A program made the translations under genes and the position numbers. Below are positions 7,766 through 16,790 of a stretch of DNA of 64,000 bases, piece by piece. This DNA is from Candidatus Krumholzibacteriota bacterium. Its GTDB lineage: Bacteria; Krumholzibacteriota; Krumholzibacteriia; LZORAL124-64-63. The stretch lies in the NCBI GenBank assembly GCA_024275485.1, contig JAJRZA010000022.1:42118-106117 (forward strand). Reading direction: 5' to 3'. Below the pieces are notes generated by a model. The model was given only the letters and a program-made list of their open reading frames with translations, ran no database searches and was not told the origin of the DNA. The number at the start of each line of letters is the position of its first letter. Position 1 is the stretch's first letter.

Positions 7766-10675
7766 ATGACCATCAGATCTATAGTTTCTATTCCATCCAA
7801 CCCAGGAAGCCGGCTGTGTCCGGTTATTTTCCTCTTGGTGCTCCTTGCCCCAGGACTTTTGCTGGCTGACGAGGCAAGCGACCAGGCCGAATTACATTTC
7901 AGACGCCAAGCCAGACGATCCGCCTCTTTAACTCTGCACAAAGCGAAATCCCGTCTTTCATCGCCGGCCCAATTTAGTCTGTTGGTTATCCCGGTGGATT
8001 TTTCCGATGCCCGGCTGCCTGCAGACTGGGATCCTAACGACCAGCTCTCGTCACAGCTGTTCGGCCCGGATGATCAGACCCTGGTCAACTATTTCAGGGT
8101 TGCTTCCAATCAAAATCTGGAGCTGGATATCACCATGGCGCCCCTGGTTGATTTGACCGGCCGACGAGCGGACTATTCCGATATAAGAGCGAAGTTCTTT
8201 GGAGGCACCCGAGCCCTGGCCACCGAAGCAATTTCCTCCGTTGCACGGCAAGGTTTGGAATTTCGAAGGCTGGATAATGACGGCCCCGATGGCATGCCCG
8301 GCACCGCCGATGATGATGGCCAAGTGGACGGCATCCTCATTCTGCATTCCGGCCCGGGACAGGAGAATGATCCAGTCAACGGCTTGATCCAGGCACTGCA
8401 ATTCTTCATAGACCCCGCAGTGGAAAGCGGTGGTGTGCAGGCCGCCTTTTATGCGGTGGCAAGTTTGCACAGCGGGTTGGGCATATGGGCGCACGAGACA
8501 GGCCACCTCTTGGGCATGGAAGACCGTTACGACCCTCTTTTGATACCTGATGCCGGTGGAGGGGATGTTCGCTCTCTCGGCGGCCTGGGCCGCTTCAGCT
8601 TGATGTCTTCCGGCGCCTTTGGCATCGGCGACGGCCAGAACCCGGCCCTGCCGGATGCCTACACCTGTCTGCAATTAGGTTGGGTCGATGCCCTGCGATT
8701 GCCGTCCCACACCGGATCACCTTTTGAACTGAAACCCTGGCGCGAGGGAGTGCCCTCGGTCACTGTTTGGTCCAACGGCCCTCTGGAAAGTGAATTTTTT
8801 GTCCTGGAAACCAGGGACCCTGCTGCCACCGTGCCTTTTGATGTCGGGCTGCCAAGAGGCCAGATGCTGGTCTATCATGTGGATGAAAATGTTCCTGACG
8901 GCTCCTACATTATCGATGATTCCGGGAAACACCATTTGCGTGCCCGTCTGATAGAAGCCGACAACGATCAGGGCTTGGAGCAGGGGACGGATGACGGCCG
9001 GGATGAAGACAGTTTTCCCGGGCCGTTGGGTGTGCAGTCACTGACCCCTTTGACCCTGCCCGGGTCAGGTGGGTACGGCGGACCCTCGAATGTCAGCCTT
9101 GAGGAAATCACCTCCTTTGGAAATTTTCTGACCATGGAAATTTCCGATTCCCTCGACGATCAGGTTTTGGGTTTGGAATTTGCAGTTCCACCCGCACCCG
9201 CCGATGAACTGCTTATCATCGCCCGTTCCCTTGGCCAGAGCATTGCCACGTTGACCTGCACTCTTGAAATTCAAGGGGATGGCGGCGGGGGTTTTCCCGG
9301 GGGAACCCAGACCGTAGATTTTCAATTGGCCAACAGTGATGGCATTTGGACCCCGATAAACCCAGTTCTGTTTGTCGGCCCGAACAATCCTGAAGCGGGT
9401 GCCACGACAATTTTCGCCTTCCGGTTTTTTGCCGATGGTGTCGAGTTGCCCCTGGAGAACCGCCCCTGGGTTTGGCTCAACGATTCCAGTGCTTTTGAAT
9501 TCAACAATCCTGCCTGGATTTTCTGGGAACAGGATTTTTCAGGTGGGGCAACCAACACCCGCTGGCATCTCTGGGACCAGGCACCTTTCCTCACCGCCGA
9601 TGCCAGCGCCATCCTGGCCTGCACCGATGAAATCCACTCCAATTCAGAAGATTGGCCCAACGTGCTTTATGGCAACGGATCCCGCACGGCCATCATCAGC
9701 CCCCCGCTGGGTGAGAAAATCCGTTCCATCCAACTGACCCATGCCATCGAAGTCGAATACCTGCATGCCGGCATTGTCATGGATGGGGCCGCTGCCTTTT
9801 GGCAGGGGGCAACTGGAATTCTTTTGCCGGCCGAACCCCTGGATGGATGGAATGCCCAAATTTCCGTCCAGTCCAACAATGGATTGAATGGTGCTGGAGT
9901 CTTTGCGGATTCCCTGCTGGTCTTCGCCGACAACCAATACCCGCAGTGGCGTATTGACGTGCTCAGTTTGCCGGTTGTGCCTGGTGGGCCCTGGCGTTTG
10001 CGTTTGGAGTTTGCCAGCAACAGTCTGTGGCGTAGACGAGGTTGGTTTATAGCCAAGATGGTTCCCATGGAAGGCTATCCCGCTCCGGCTTTCCCTGTTG
10101 TCTGGAATCCCTCTGCTGGTGAGTGTCCGGCCGGATTGTCATTTGGCCTCCCTTTTCCCCCTGTTGATTTCAGCAATCCGGTGGTGGAATACTACGATGA
10201 AAACCATGGGAGCTTTGCCGAAATTCTCCATCAGGACGGTCGCATCGCAACGTGTTCCACCGGTTTTGTTCTGCCTCGTGATTTTGTACTCGACAGCCTG
10301 CGACCCTCAGGCTTGACCAGGCATTTGTTGCGGGTCGTGGTCCAGGGACCTCAGGGAGATGTCGCTTCACGAGCCGTTGTTGTGTATCCTGACCGTGGAG
10401 CCCAGCCGGTGGTCTACCTGGAACAACCATATCCCAATCCTTCCCTGGGGGGAGTCAAATTCTTGATGGATATTCCCTCGGGTGGGCCCGCCAAGCTGCG
10501 GATCTACGATCTGCGGGGACGTCGGGTTTTCAGCCAGGATTATTCTTCGGGTCGGCACCAGGTTTTTTGGTCCGGATCCGACACTGACGGCCGTCGATTG
10601 CCTGCCGGAACCTATTATCTGAAGCTGGAAGGATCCGGCTTTTCCTCATTGCGCAAGGTGGTGCTGGTCCGGTGA
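7766..10675 (+). CDS. Secreted M6-family metalloprotease with C-terminal FlgD-like sorting domain
   Basis: A 969-residue exported protein. A signal peptide (about 1-36, core FLLVLLAPGLLLA) precedes an M6 immune-inhibitor-A-type peptidase domain. Its zinc site WAHETGHLLGMED lies at about 240-252 and fits HExxHxxGxxD. The middle is beta-rich with no recognised motif. The last about 85 residues form a FlgD-like Ig domain: QPYPNPS, LRIYDLRGRRV, then DGRRLPAGTYYLKLE. Such tails are common on secreted proteins of FCB-group bacteria, where some serve type IX secretion; I infer, but cannot show, that role here. The start lies close behind CAGGGA. The stop overlaps the start of the next gene by 4 bases. 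The substrate is unknown. Confidence 0.88.
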   Translation: MTIRSIVSIPSNPGSRLCPVIFLLVLLAPGLLLADEASDQAELHFRRQARRSASLTLHKAKSRLSSPAQFSLLVIPVDFSDARLPADWDPNDQLSSQLFGPDDQTLVNYFRVASNQNLELDITMAPLVDLTGRRADYSDIRAKFFGGTRALATEAISSVARQGLEFRRLDNDGPDGMPGTADDDGQVDGILILHSGPGQENDPVNGLIQALQFFIDPAVESGGVQAAFYAVASLHSGLGIWAHETGHLLGMEDRYDPLLIPDAGGGDVRSLGGLGRFSLMSSGAFGIGDGQNPALPDAYTCLQLGWVDALRLPSHTGSPFELKPWREGVPSVTVWSNGPLESEFFVLETRDPAATVPFDVGLPRGQMLVYHVDENVPDGSYIIDDSGKHHLRARLIEADNDQGLEQGTDDGRDEDSFPGPLGVQSLTPLTLPGSGGYGGPSNVSLEEITSFGNFLTMEISDSLDDQVLGLEFAVPPAPADELLIIARSLGQSIATLTCTLEIQGDGGGGFPGGTQTVDFQLANSDGIWTPINPVLFVGPNNPEAGATTIFAFRFFADGVELPLENRPWVWLNDSSAFEFNNPAWIFWEQDFSGGATNTRWHLWDQAPFLTADASAILACTDEIHSNSEDWPNVLYGNGSRTAIISPPLGEKIRSIQLTHAIEVEYLHAGIVMDGAAAFWQGATGILLPAEPLDGWNAQISVQSNNGLNGAGVFADSLLVFADNQYPQWRIDVLSLPVVPGGPWRLRLEFASNSLWRRRGWFIAKMVPMEGYPAPAFPVVWNPSAGECPAGLSFGLPFPPVDFSNPVVEYYDENHGSFAEILHQDGRIATCSTGFVLPRDFVLDSLRPSGLTRHLLRVVVQGPQGDVASRAVVVYPDRGAQPVVYLEQPYPNPSLGGVKFLMDIPSGGPAKLRIYDLRGRRVFSQDYSSGRHQVFWSGSDTDGRRLPAGTYYLKLEGSGFSSLRKVVLVR

Positions 10676-12957
10676 TTTATGGATGCAATTTTTCTCTTTC
10701 TGGAAACATGTTGGCATTGTTTTTCCTGGGGTTGGCCTCAGTCGCCGGTCTGGTGGACGCCAAGCCTGTTTACGACCCTTTCATCCAGGAATTCCAGGTT
10801 GGAACCCATGCCGACCCCGACAAAATGGAATTGATTTGGGGTTATCCGGCTGGCCTTCTTGAAGTCGCCAGTGTGGATACCACCTGGACCAATTCCGCCC
10901 TGCAGATCCTGAACCAGGAGCCTTCACTGGAATCGCCACATCTCATCCTGAAATTGTTGGCGGCCATGAAAGACGATGTGGCGGCCGAATCCTGGCTCCG
11001 GTGGCATCGACTGCGCATTGAAAACCTGACCGCGTGGTCAGACACCCTGGATGCCTCGGGCCGATATCTATTGGCAGAACGCCTGACCATGGGGTTTTTC
11101 CGGGCTGTTCAAGCAGGAGAAATGAAGAAAGCCCTTGAGTTGGCCAAACAACTTTCCGCCAAAAACCCAAAAATGGAAATCCCAGCCCGGGACCGTTTTG
11201 TTTGGGATTTGAGGGTTCGGCTGATTACCCGGATTTTGAAACTTGAACACTCCCATGAAGGTCGCTTTTTTGAATCGATCCTGGTTCTTGGACCCTTCGA
11301 CACAGGAAATGCCTGGAGCATTTGGACGGCCCACCGTCGTTTGAACGGGTTGCCTGCTTTCCCACCCAGCTTGAACACTAGGCAAGAGGCCACGAAATTG
11401 GCCGTTCTGCGTAAAAGCTGGTTGGTGGGAAGCGACATTGAAAATTCGGCCTTTTCTCAAGACGTCAAAGCGGGCCTGGGAGCCATACTGCTCAAGAAAC
11501 AGGAACTCAATCGGCATCTCGGTCGATACCCTGAACCGCCCGGGAACTTTTCCCTGCAGGGTTGGTGGGTGTCTGGTCAAAGGAGTTCGCGACGTGGAGA
11601 AACATCCTTCTATGAGGCTCTGAGCCGGCGTGAAGATTTGAATTTGGGCTGGCGCATGGATCTCTTGCGCCGGGCATCGGAAGTGCACTTGTTGAATGGG
11701 CGCTGGGAGAGGGGCCTTGATGACCTGGAACTGAGCTTGAACTTTGCCACCAAAAAAGCCGGAACCACCGGGCAACGTCGGCGTTTGCGCCAGTGGACAG
11801 AACAGGCCCTGGTTCTGGCCTTGGCCCAAGCGGACACCAAAACCGCCCATAAGGTTTTCGATCTGGGCAATGATTATTTGGTTGGAAAGGAGCTGGAGGC
11901 TTTTCTGTTGGAAACCCGACATTGGCAGGCTGAAATAGGAATGAGTGATCCAGATACCATTGCTGGAATCGGTTTGAAAGTCGCAGCAGGTCAAATTGTC
12001 GAGTCAGGAACGGCTCCTCCCATTGAACCAGTTGATCCGCAGGGGCTGGAAGCATTTTTGACTGCCTCGGCAACTCCATTGTGGAATTTGTGGGCCCGCT
12101 GGGGTCTGGCGGGGATTCCTGCCAGCCCAGAAAATGCCGCGGTTACCAGTTATCGGTCCTTGCTGGAAAGCTGTGGCCAGGAAATCGAAGGCCCGCTTCA
12201 AACTGATATTGTCATACAAGCGGTGGCCCTGGTACTTTCCGATCGCCTGGATAGGGAATCCCTCTTGCGCTGGGTCCTGGACAAGGATATCCATAACCTA
12301 AGCTGGGGACGTGCTCTCACTGGCAGGAGCCCCATGGCAGGTTTGGCAAAAAATAAACTGGATGATGCGGCCGCCTTGCATGCCATGTTGGGTCTCGCTT
12401 TGCTTGCAGACGATTTGCGAGGTATTGTTGGAGTCGCTACTCCCATGAATCAAACGGGTTTGACAAAAAAGGAAAAGCTCTGTTTTCTGTACCCGCTTCC
12501 CAGGACCGGTGCCATCCATCAGGCCTTGGCCAAGGCGGACAATGATCCGGCCCTGATTTTGGCGGTTGCCCGCAATGAGTCTCTTTTTGAGCCTTCCGTG
12601 CGATCCCGGGCAGGGGCTTTGGGCTGGCTGCAGATCATGCCCTTTCATTTCGCTGACAGGGGAGCCCTACCTGGTGTCGACAACTGGAGTTGTGCGAAAG
12701 TTTCCATTGCCAAGGGCGATGCCTTGTTAAAAGAAAATCGTCGGCGTTACCAGGGAAATCCCTACAAAACCCTGGCCGCCTACAATGCCGGGCCAGGGGC
12801 GACTGCCCGTTGGCAGAAACAGCTGGGTGAAACCACTCGGCAGGATATCTTCCTGGCCTGGATCGGTTATCCCGAAACACGGCACTATGTGGAAAAAGTC
12901 TTGATTGATCGAATGGTTTACCATTGGATCATCGACGAAAGTCGGTTGGCGAACTGA
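10672..12957 (+). CDS. Soluble lytic murein transglycosylase (Slt70-like)
   Basis: A 761-residue periplasmic protein. A hydrophobic signal (MLALFFLGLASVAGLVDA) starts at about residue 13. A long alpha-helical region typical of the Slt70 superhelix follows, and the SLT domain spans about 620-745. The presumed catalytic Glu lies in ARNESLF at about 636. GALGWLQIMP, LAAYNAGPGA and YPETRHYVEKV follow in the family order. The enzyme would cut peptidoglycan strands for growth or turnover. The GTG at 10672 overlaps the upstream stop (GTGA), suggesting coupling to the protease gene; an in-frame ATG at 10708 would also leave a full signal peptide. The downstream gene is secA after a 92-base gap. Confidence 0.88.
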   Translation: MIYGCNFSLSGNMLALFFLGLASVAGLVDAKPVYDPFIQEFQVGTHADPDKMELIWGYPAGLLEVASVDTTWTNSALQILNQEPSLESPHLILKLLAAMKDDVAAESWLRWHRLRIENLTAWSDTLDASGRYLLAERLTMGFFRAVQAGEMKKALELAKQLSAKNPKMEIPARDRFVWDLRVRLITRILKLEHSHEGRFFESILVLGPFDTGNAWSIWTAHRRLNGLPAFPPSLNTRQEATKLAVLRKSWLVGSDIENSAFSQDVKAGLGAILLKKQELNRHLGRYPEPPGNFSLQGWWVSGQRSSRRGETSFYEALSRREDLNLGWRMDLLRRASEVHLLNGRWERGLDDLELSLNFATKKAGTTGQRRRLRQWTEQALVLALAQADTKTAHKVFDLGNDYLVGKELEAFLLETRHWQAEIGMSDPDTIAGIGLKVAAGQIVESGTAPPIEPVDPQGLEAFLTASATPLWNLWARWGLAGIPASPENAAVTSYRSLLESCGQEIEGPLQTDIVIQAVALVLSDRLDRESLLRWVLDKDIHNLSWGRALTGRSPMAGLAKNKLDDAAALHAMLGLALLADDLRGIVGVATPMNQTGLTKKEKLCFLYPLPRTGAIHQALAKADNDPALILAVARNESLFEPSVRSRAGALGWLQIMPFHFADRGALPGVDNWSCAKVSIAKGDALLKENRRRYQGNPYKTLAAYNAGPGATARWQKQLGETTRQDIFLAWIGYPETRHYVEKVLIDRMVYHWIIDESRLAN

Positions 12958-13049
12958 TTCTTTCAGAAAAGATTCGCCCTTTTCGACTCTTGTTATTTGC
13001 GACCCGGGGGCCGAAACATTTTTGCCCCTCCAACCGAGGAGAAATCCCC

Positions 13050-16000
13050 ATGGCCAACGGGCTTCTGGGCTTCATTGAAAAGGTTTTCGGGAAAAAGAAC
13101 CGTGACATGGTTAAGCTGCAACCAACGTTGGAGCAGATCCTGGAAGTGCGCGGGCAGTACGAATCCCTTTCGGATGAAGAATTACGGGCCAAGAGGCAGG
13201 AGTTCATTCAGCGACATCGCGATGGTGAAAGCTTGGACGATCTTTTGCCAGAAACTTTTGGCGTAGTCTGGGAGGCCTGCCGACGTTTGACCGAACGCAA
13301 AGCCAGCTGGGTTGTCTGGGGCCAGGACATGGTCTGGGATATGATCCCCTACGATGTGCAACTCATTGGTGGCATCGTTCTGCACAAGGGACAGATCGCC
13401 GAAATGGCTACCGGTGAAGGAAAGACCCTGGTCGCCATCATGCCCCTTTACCTGAACTCCCTGCCGGGCAAAGGCGCGCATCTGGTCACGGTAAACGACT
13501 ATCTGGCTCAGCGTGATGCCCAGTGGATGGGCGGGGTTCTGGAATTTCTGGGCTGCAGCGTGGGTTATATTCTGGGTCAGATGACACCTGAAGAAAGGCG
13601 CCATGCCTACAGCCGTGATGTCACTTACGGGACCAACAATGAATTCGGATTTGATTACCTGCGGGACAACATGGTTGTGCAAAAGGAGCATCTGGTTCAT
13701 CGTGATTTCCATTTTGCCATCGTTGATGAGGTTGATTCGGTGCTGGTCGATGAAGCCCGCACACCTTTGATCATCAGTGGTGCTGTGGACAAAAGTACTC
13801 ACCAGTTCGAAGCCCTCGCACCCATGGTGGAAACCGTGGTCAAGAAGCAGGCCAAGCTGGTGAACGATTGGGTGAGCCAGGTAGAGCGAGCACTGCGGTC
13901 CGGGGGACCTGACGACGCTTTGAAGATTGATGATGATACAGCCCTCACGTTGCTGAAAATCAGCCACGGTGGGCCAAAAAATCCTCGTTTCCGCAAACTT
14001 TGCCAGATTCCCGGTGTTCTGGAGAAAATTCAACGCACCGAAGAAGCCTTTATGAGCGACAAAGCCATGTGGGAAGCTGACAAGGACCTGTTCTATACCG
14101 TGGAAGAGAAAAACAATCATGTGGATTTTACGGAGAAGGGTCAGGAACTTCTGTCCAAGCAGGAACCCGACTTTTTTGTCCTCCCAGATCTCGCCGAAAA
14201 GGCTGGTGAAATTCAGGATAATGAAGAGATGTCGCCTGAAGAGAAGGTCAAAGCCCTTGGAATTGTGGAGCAGGACTACGCGTTGAAAAACGAGCGAATC
14301 AGCAATGTGGATCAACTGCTGAGAGCCCACAGTCTGTACGCCAAGGATGTTGAGTACGTCATCCAGGAGGGTAAAATCCTCATTGTCGACTCCTTCACCG
14401 GGCGTTTGCAGCCGGGTCGTCGCTTCAGCGAGGGTTTGCATCAGGCGCTGGAAGCCAAAGAAGGGGTTCAGGTCCAGAAAGAAACCCAAACCCTGGCCAC
14501 CGTCACGGTACAGAATTTCTTTCGCATGTACGACAAGCTGTCTGGCATGACAGGCACCGCCGAAACCGAAGAGGCGGAATTCAACGGCATCTACCAATTG
14601 GATGTGGTGGTTATTCCCACTCACCGCCCCATCATCCGCAACGACATGGATGATGTGATCTACAAGACCAAGAGGGAGAAATACAAGGCCATCGTGAACG
14701 AGGTGGCCCGGCTTCACCAGCTGGGATTGCCCGTTTTGGTTGGCACCACAACAGTGGAAGTCAGCGAGCTTTTAAGCCGTCTGATGAAGCTGAAGGGCAT
14801 CAACCACAATGTGCTGAACGCCAAGCAGCACAAGGCCGAAGCCGAAATCGTCTCCGAAGCAGGGGAATTCGGTGCCGTGACCATCGCCACGAACATGGCT
14901 GGCCGGGGTACTGATATCAAGCTTCAAGAGGGAATCTTGGACTTACCGGAAAAGTGGGCCAACGACCCGAACCTGACTCCCGAAATGTATGAGGGGCAGG
15001 AAACCGGTTTGGTGATCATCGGAACCGAACGACACGAGAGTCGCCGAATTGACCGTCAGTTGCGCGGAAGGTCCGGACGTCAGGGTGATCCCGGCTCAGC
15101 CATTTTCTTCCTGAGTCTGGAAGATGATCTGATGCGCTTGTTCAGTCCTGATCGTATCATCAAGGTCATGGACAAACTGGGTGTGCAAGAAGGTGAAGTC
15201 ATCACCCACAGCATGGTGACCAAGGCCATCGAAAAAGCCCAGATGCGAGTGGAAAACCAGAACTACGAAATTCGCAAGCATCTATTGGAATACGATGACG
15301 TGGTGAACAAGCAGCGTGAGGTCATTTATGGCCTGCGTCGCGCCGCCGTGCTGGGAGAGGACCTGGAAGAAGATTTCGACGGCTTCTTCGAAGGGTCCCT
15401 GGAGAGCATTTTCCACGAATGCGCCAACAAGGACGATGCCCCGGACTTCTGGGACATGAAGAAACTGGCACTTTTGTACCAGGGTACTTTCCTGACTCCG
15501 CTGCCTCTGGAAGAAGGTGAACATCTGTCCTCAGGTTTTGATGCCGTCTTTGAGATTCTTTCCACCGAGGCTCGGGGAAAATACAACGGTAAAAAGCAAC
15601 GTCTTGGTCAAGAGGTCACCGCCCAGTTGCAGAAGTATGTCCTTTTGCAAATTCTCGATGAGAAGTGGCGGGATCATCTGAATGAACTGATTCTATTGCG
15701 CAGCGGCATAGGTTTGCGCTCCTACGGACAACGTGACCCGCTCATTGAGTACAAGAAAGAATCGTTCATTCTGTTTGAAGCTTTGATGCACTCTATCGGC
15801 AAACAGTCCGTCAGTTTGTTTATGCGGGCGGAAATTGTTCGTCAGGAGGAACCCCTGCCAAAACAAAATATTGATAAGATGCATACCAGTCACAAGGAGG
15901 CGTCTGCTTACGAGCAGGGAAGTTCGGATGTCACCGCCAAGGGTTCGGCCTCCGCTCCTTCGGGCAACCGCCCGGTTCAGCGCGAAATGGAAAAAGTTGG

Positions 16001-16061
16001 CCGCAACGAAGATTGCCCCTGTGGCAGTGGGCGCAAATACAAAAAATGCTGCGGAAGATAG
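13050..16061 (+). CDS. secA: Preprotein translocase ATPase SecA
   Basis: A 1003-residue motor that pushes preproteins through SecYEG at the inner membrane. Seen in order: Walker A in MATGEGKTLVA, NDYLAQRDAQWMG, the DEVDSVLVDEARTPLI Walker B region, TGTAETEE, GRGTDIKL, and GRSGRQGDPGSA. The C-terminal SEC-C zinc motif CPCGSGRKYKKCC closes the protein. About 120 extra residues after DEARTPLI (with KNPRFRKL and VEEKNNHVDFTEKG) resemble the insertion of Bacteroidota-type SecA. The ATG at 13050 follows a GAGGAG ribosome site; the open frame extends 126 bases further upstream, but that part lies mostly inside the previous gene and has no such site. No SecM-like leader was found. Confidence 0.97.
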   Translation: MANGLLGFIEKVFGKKNRDMVKLQPTLEQILEVRGQYESLSDEELRAKRQEFIQRHRDGESLDDLLPETFGVVWEACRRLTERKASWVVWGQDMVWDMIPYDVQLIGGIVLHKGQIAEMATGEGKTLVAIMPLYLNSLPGKGAHLVTVNDYLAQRDAQWMGGVLEFLGCSVGYILGQMTPEERRHAYSRDVTYGTNNEFGFDYLRDNMVVQKEHLVHRDFHFAIVDEVDSVLVDEARTPLIISGAVDKSTHQFEALAPMVETVVKKQAKLVNDWVSQVERALRSGGPDDALKIDDDTALTLLKISHGGPKNPRFRKLCQIPGVLEKIQRTEEAFMSDKAMWEADKDLFYTVEEKNNHVDFTEKGQELLSKQEPDFFVLPDLAEKAGEIQDNEEMSPEEKVKALGIVEQDYALKNERISNVDQLLRAHSLYAKDVEYVIQEGKILIVDSFTGRLQPGRRFSEGLHQALEAKEGVQVQKETQTLATVTVQNFFRMYDKLSGMTGTAETEEAEFNGIYQLDVVVIPTHRPIIRNDMDDVIYKTKREKYKAIVNEVARLHQLGLPVLVGTTTVEVSELLSRLMKLKGINHNVLNAKQHKAEAEIVSEAGEFGAVTIATNMAGRGTDIKLQEGILDLPEKWANDPNLTPEMYEGQETGLVIIGTERHESRRIDRQLRGRSGRQGDPGSAIFFLSLEDDLMRLFSPDRIIKVMDKLGVQEGEVITHSMVTKAIEKAQMRVENQNYEIRKHLLEYDDVVNKQREVIYGLRRAAVLGEDLEEDFDGFFEGSLESIFHECANKDDAPDFWDMKKLALLYQGTFLTPLPLEEGEHLSSGFDAVFEILSTEARGKYNGKKQRLGQEVTAQLQKYVLLQILDEKWRDHLNELILLRSGIGLRSYGQRDPLIEYKKESFILFEALMHSIGKQSVSLFMRAEIVRQEEPLPKQNIDKMHTSHKEASAYEQGSSDVTAKGSASAPSGNRPVQREMEKVGRNEDCPCGSGRKYKKCCGR

Positions 16062-16123
16062 GAACCGCTGGGCTGGAGGGTTTCGGAAACCACCTGTTTT
16101 CTTGCCTTATTAGTGATTTCATA

Positions 16124-16156
16124 CCAGTTTCCGGATAGGTTTTCCGGAAATACTGG
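16124..16156 (+). other. Hairpin in the secA-smg gap
   Basis: CCAGT+TTCCGG at 16124-16134 pairs with CCGGAA..ACTGG at 16144-16156, giving about 11 pairs with a two-base bulge. No T tract follows. A smaller GGTTT/AAACC hairpin lies at 16079-16091. The pair may process or partly stop the secA message. Confidence 0.35.
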
Positions 16157-16225
16157 ACAAGACAGTTTCCCTGCGGTTGAATGTGCAGGGTATCAACTAG
16201 GACCGACTGTGAGGATATGCACCGC

Positions 16226-16711
16226 ATGGACCCCGAACGCGATCGTCTTAAACATTTGCTGATCATCCTGCTCGAAGCGCTCTCTGTGGCGCCGGAGGAA
16301 GGACCACCAAGTCGCAACCGCATCCAGGAAAAGGTTGCCGATGCCGGATTGGACGAAGGGGACGTGCACGGGCTGCTCGATTGGATCGAATCCAACTGGG
16401 GCGCTTTTCAGGATCTGTCACTGCGGCAGGAACCCTTACCTGAATCACCCTCCGCGCATGCCTTTCGCATTTTCGGTGAGTCGGAGCGGGATTACATTAC
16501 CCACGAGGGAATTGGTTTCATGATCAAACTGGTCAACGCAGGCAGCATCACCCGGGCCCAGATGGAAGCGCTATTGCAGTACGCGTCTTTCATCGCCATC
16601 AAGCCCATGACCTCTTATGACCTGGAAACAGTCATCGAGCAGGTCCTGTTTCGGGCCGAGCGTCCAGGAATGACTGGAGGAGCTTCCGAGGGCTTCGAAA
16701 GTCTGCATTAA
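16226..16711 (+). CDS. smg: Smg / DUF494 family protein
   Basis: A 161-residue small protein of the Smg (DUF494) family, whose biochemical role is unknown. Family traits are a basic and hydrophobic N-terminal helix (DRLKHLLIILLEAL), an acidic helical middle (DEGDVHGLLDWIES), RIFGESERDYITHEGIGFMIKL, and a C-terminal helix beginning SYDLETVIEQVLF. In Escherichia coli smg also lies just before topA, so the position agrees with the call. The ATG at 16226 is chosen because GAGGA at 16211-16215 lies ten bases before it; the in-frame ATG at 16217 is too close. A strong terminator directly follows the gene. Confidence 0.8.
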   Translation: MDPERDRLKHLLIILLEALSVAPEEGPPSRNRIQEKVADAGLDEGDVHGLLDWIESNWGAFQDLSLRQEPLPESPSAHAFRIFGESERDYITHEGIGFMIKLVNAGSITRAQMEALLQYASFIAIKPMTSYDLETVIEQVLFRAERPGMTGGASEGFESLH

Positions 16712-16734
16712 GGCTCGGTTTCATTTTTGTTTTG

Positions 16735-16757
16735 AGCCGGGTGCGCCCGGCTTTTTC
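16735..16757 (+). terminator. Rho-independent terminator after smg
   Basis: GCCGGG at 16736-16741 pairs with CCCGGC at 16746-16751 around TGCG, followed by TTTTT at 16752-16756. A GGCTC at 16712-16716 could pair with GAGCC at 16734-16738 and compete with the base of the terminator stem. It separates secA-smg from topA. Confidence 0.8.
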
Positions 16758-16790
16758 TTGAGCAGGTTCCATTAGGGAAGGATTAACCTC

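Noticed and set aside
12958..13049. SecM-like arrest peptide in front of secA
   Set aside because: The 92-base gap has no signal-peptide frame or arrest motif; the GGGGC/GCCCC pairing there is weak.
13182..14717. A 511-codon open frame on the minus strand
   Set aside because: It lies fully opposite secA, whose motifs are complete. Similar long shadows occur opposite rpsA (39004-40344) and scpA/trpS (32468-33859); none has a recognisable domain.
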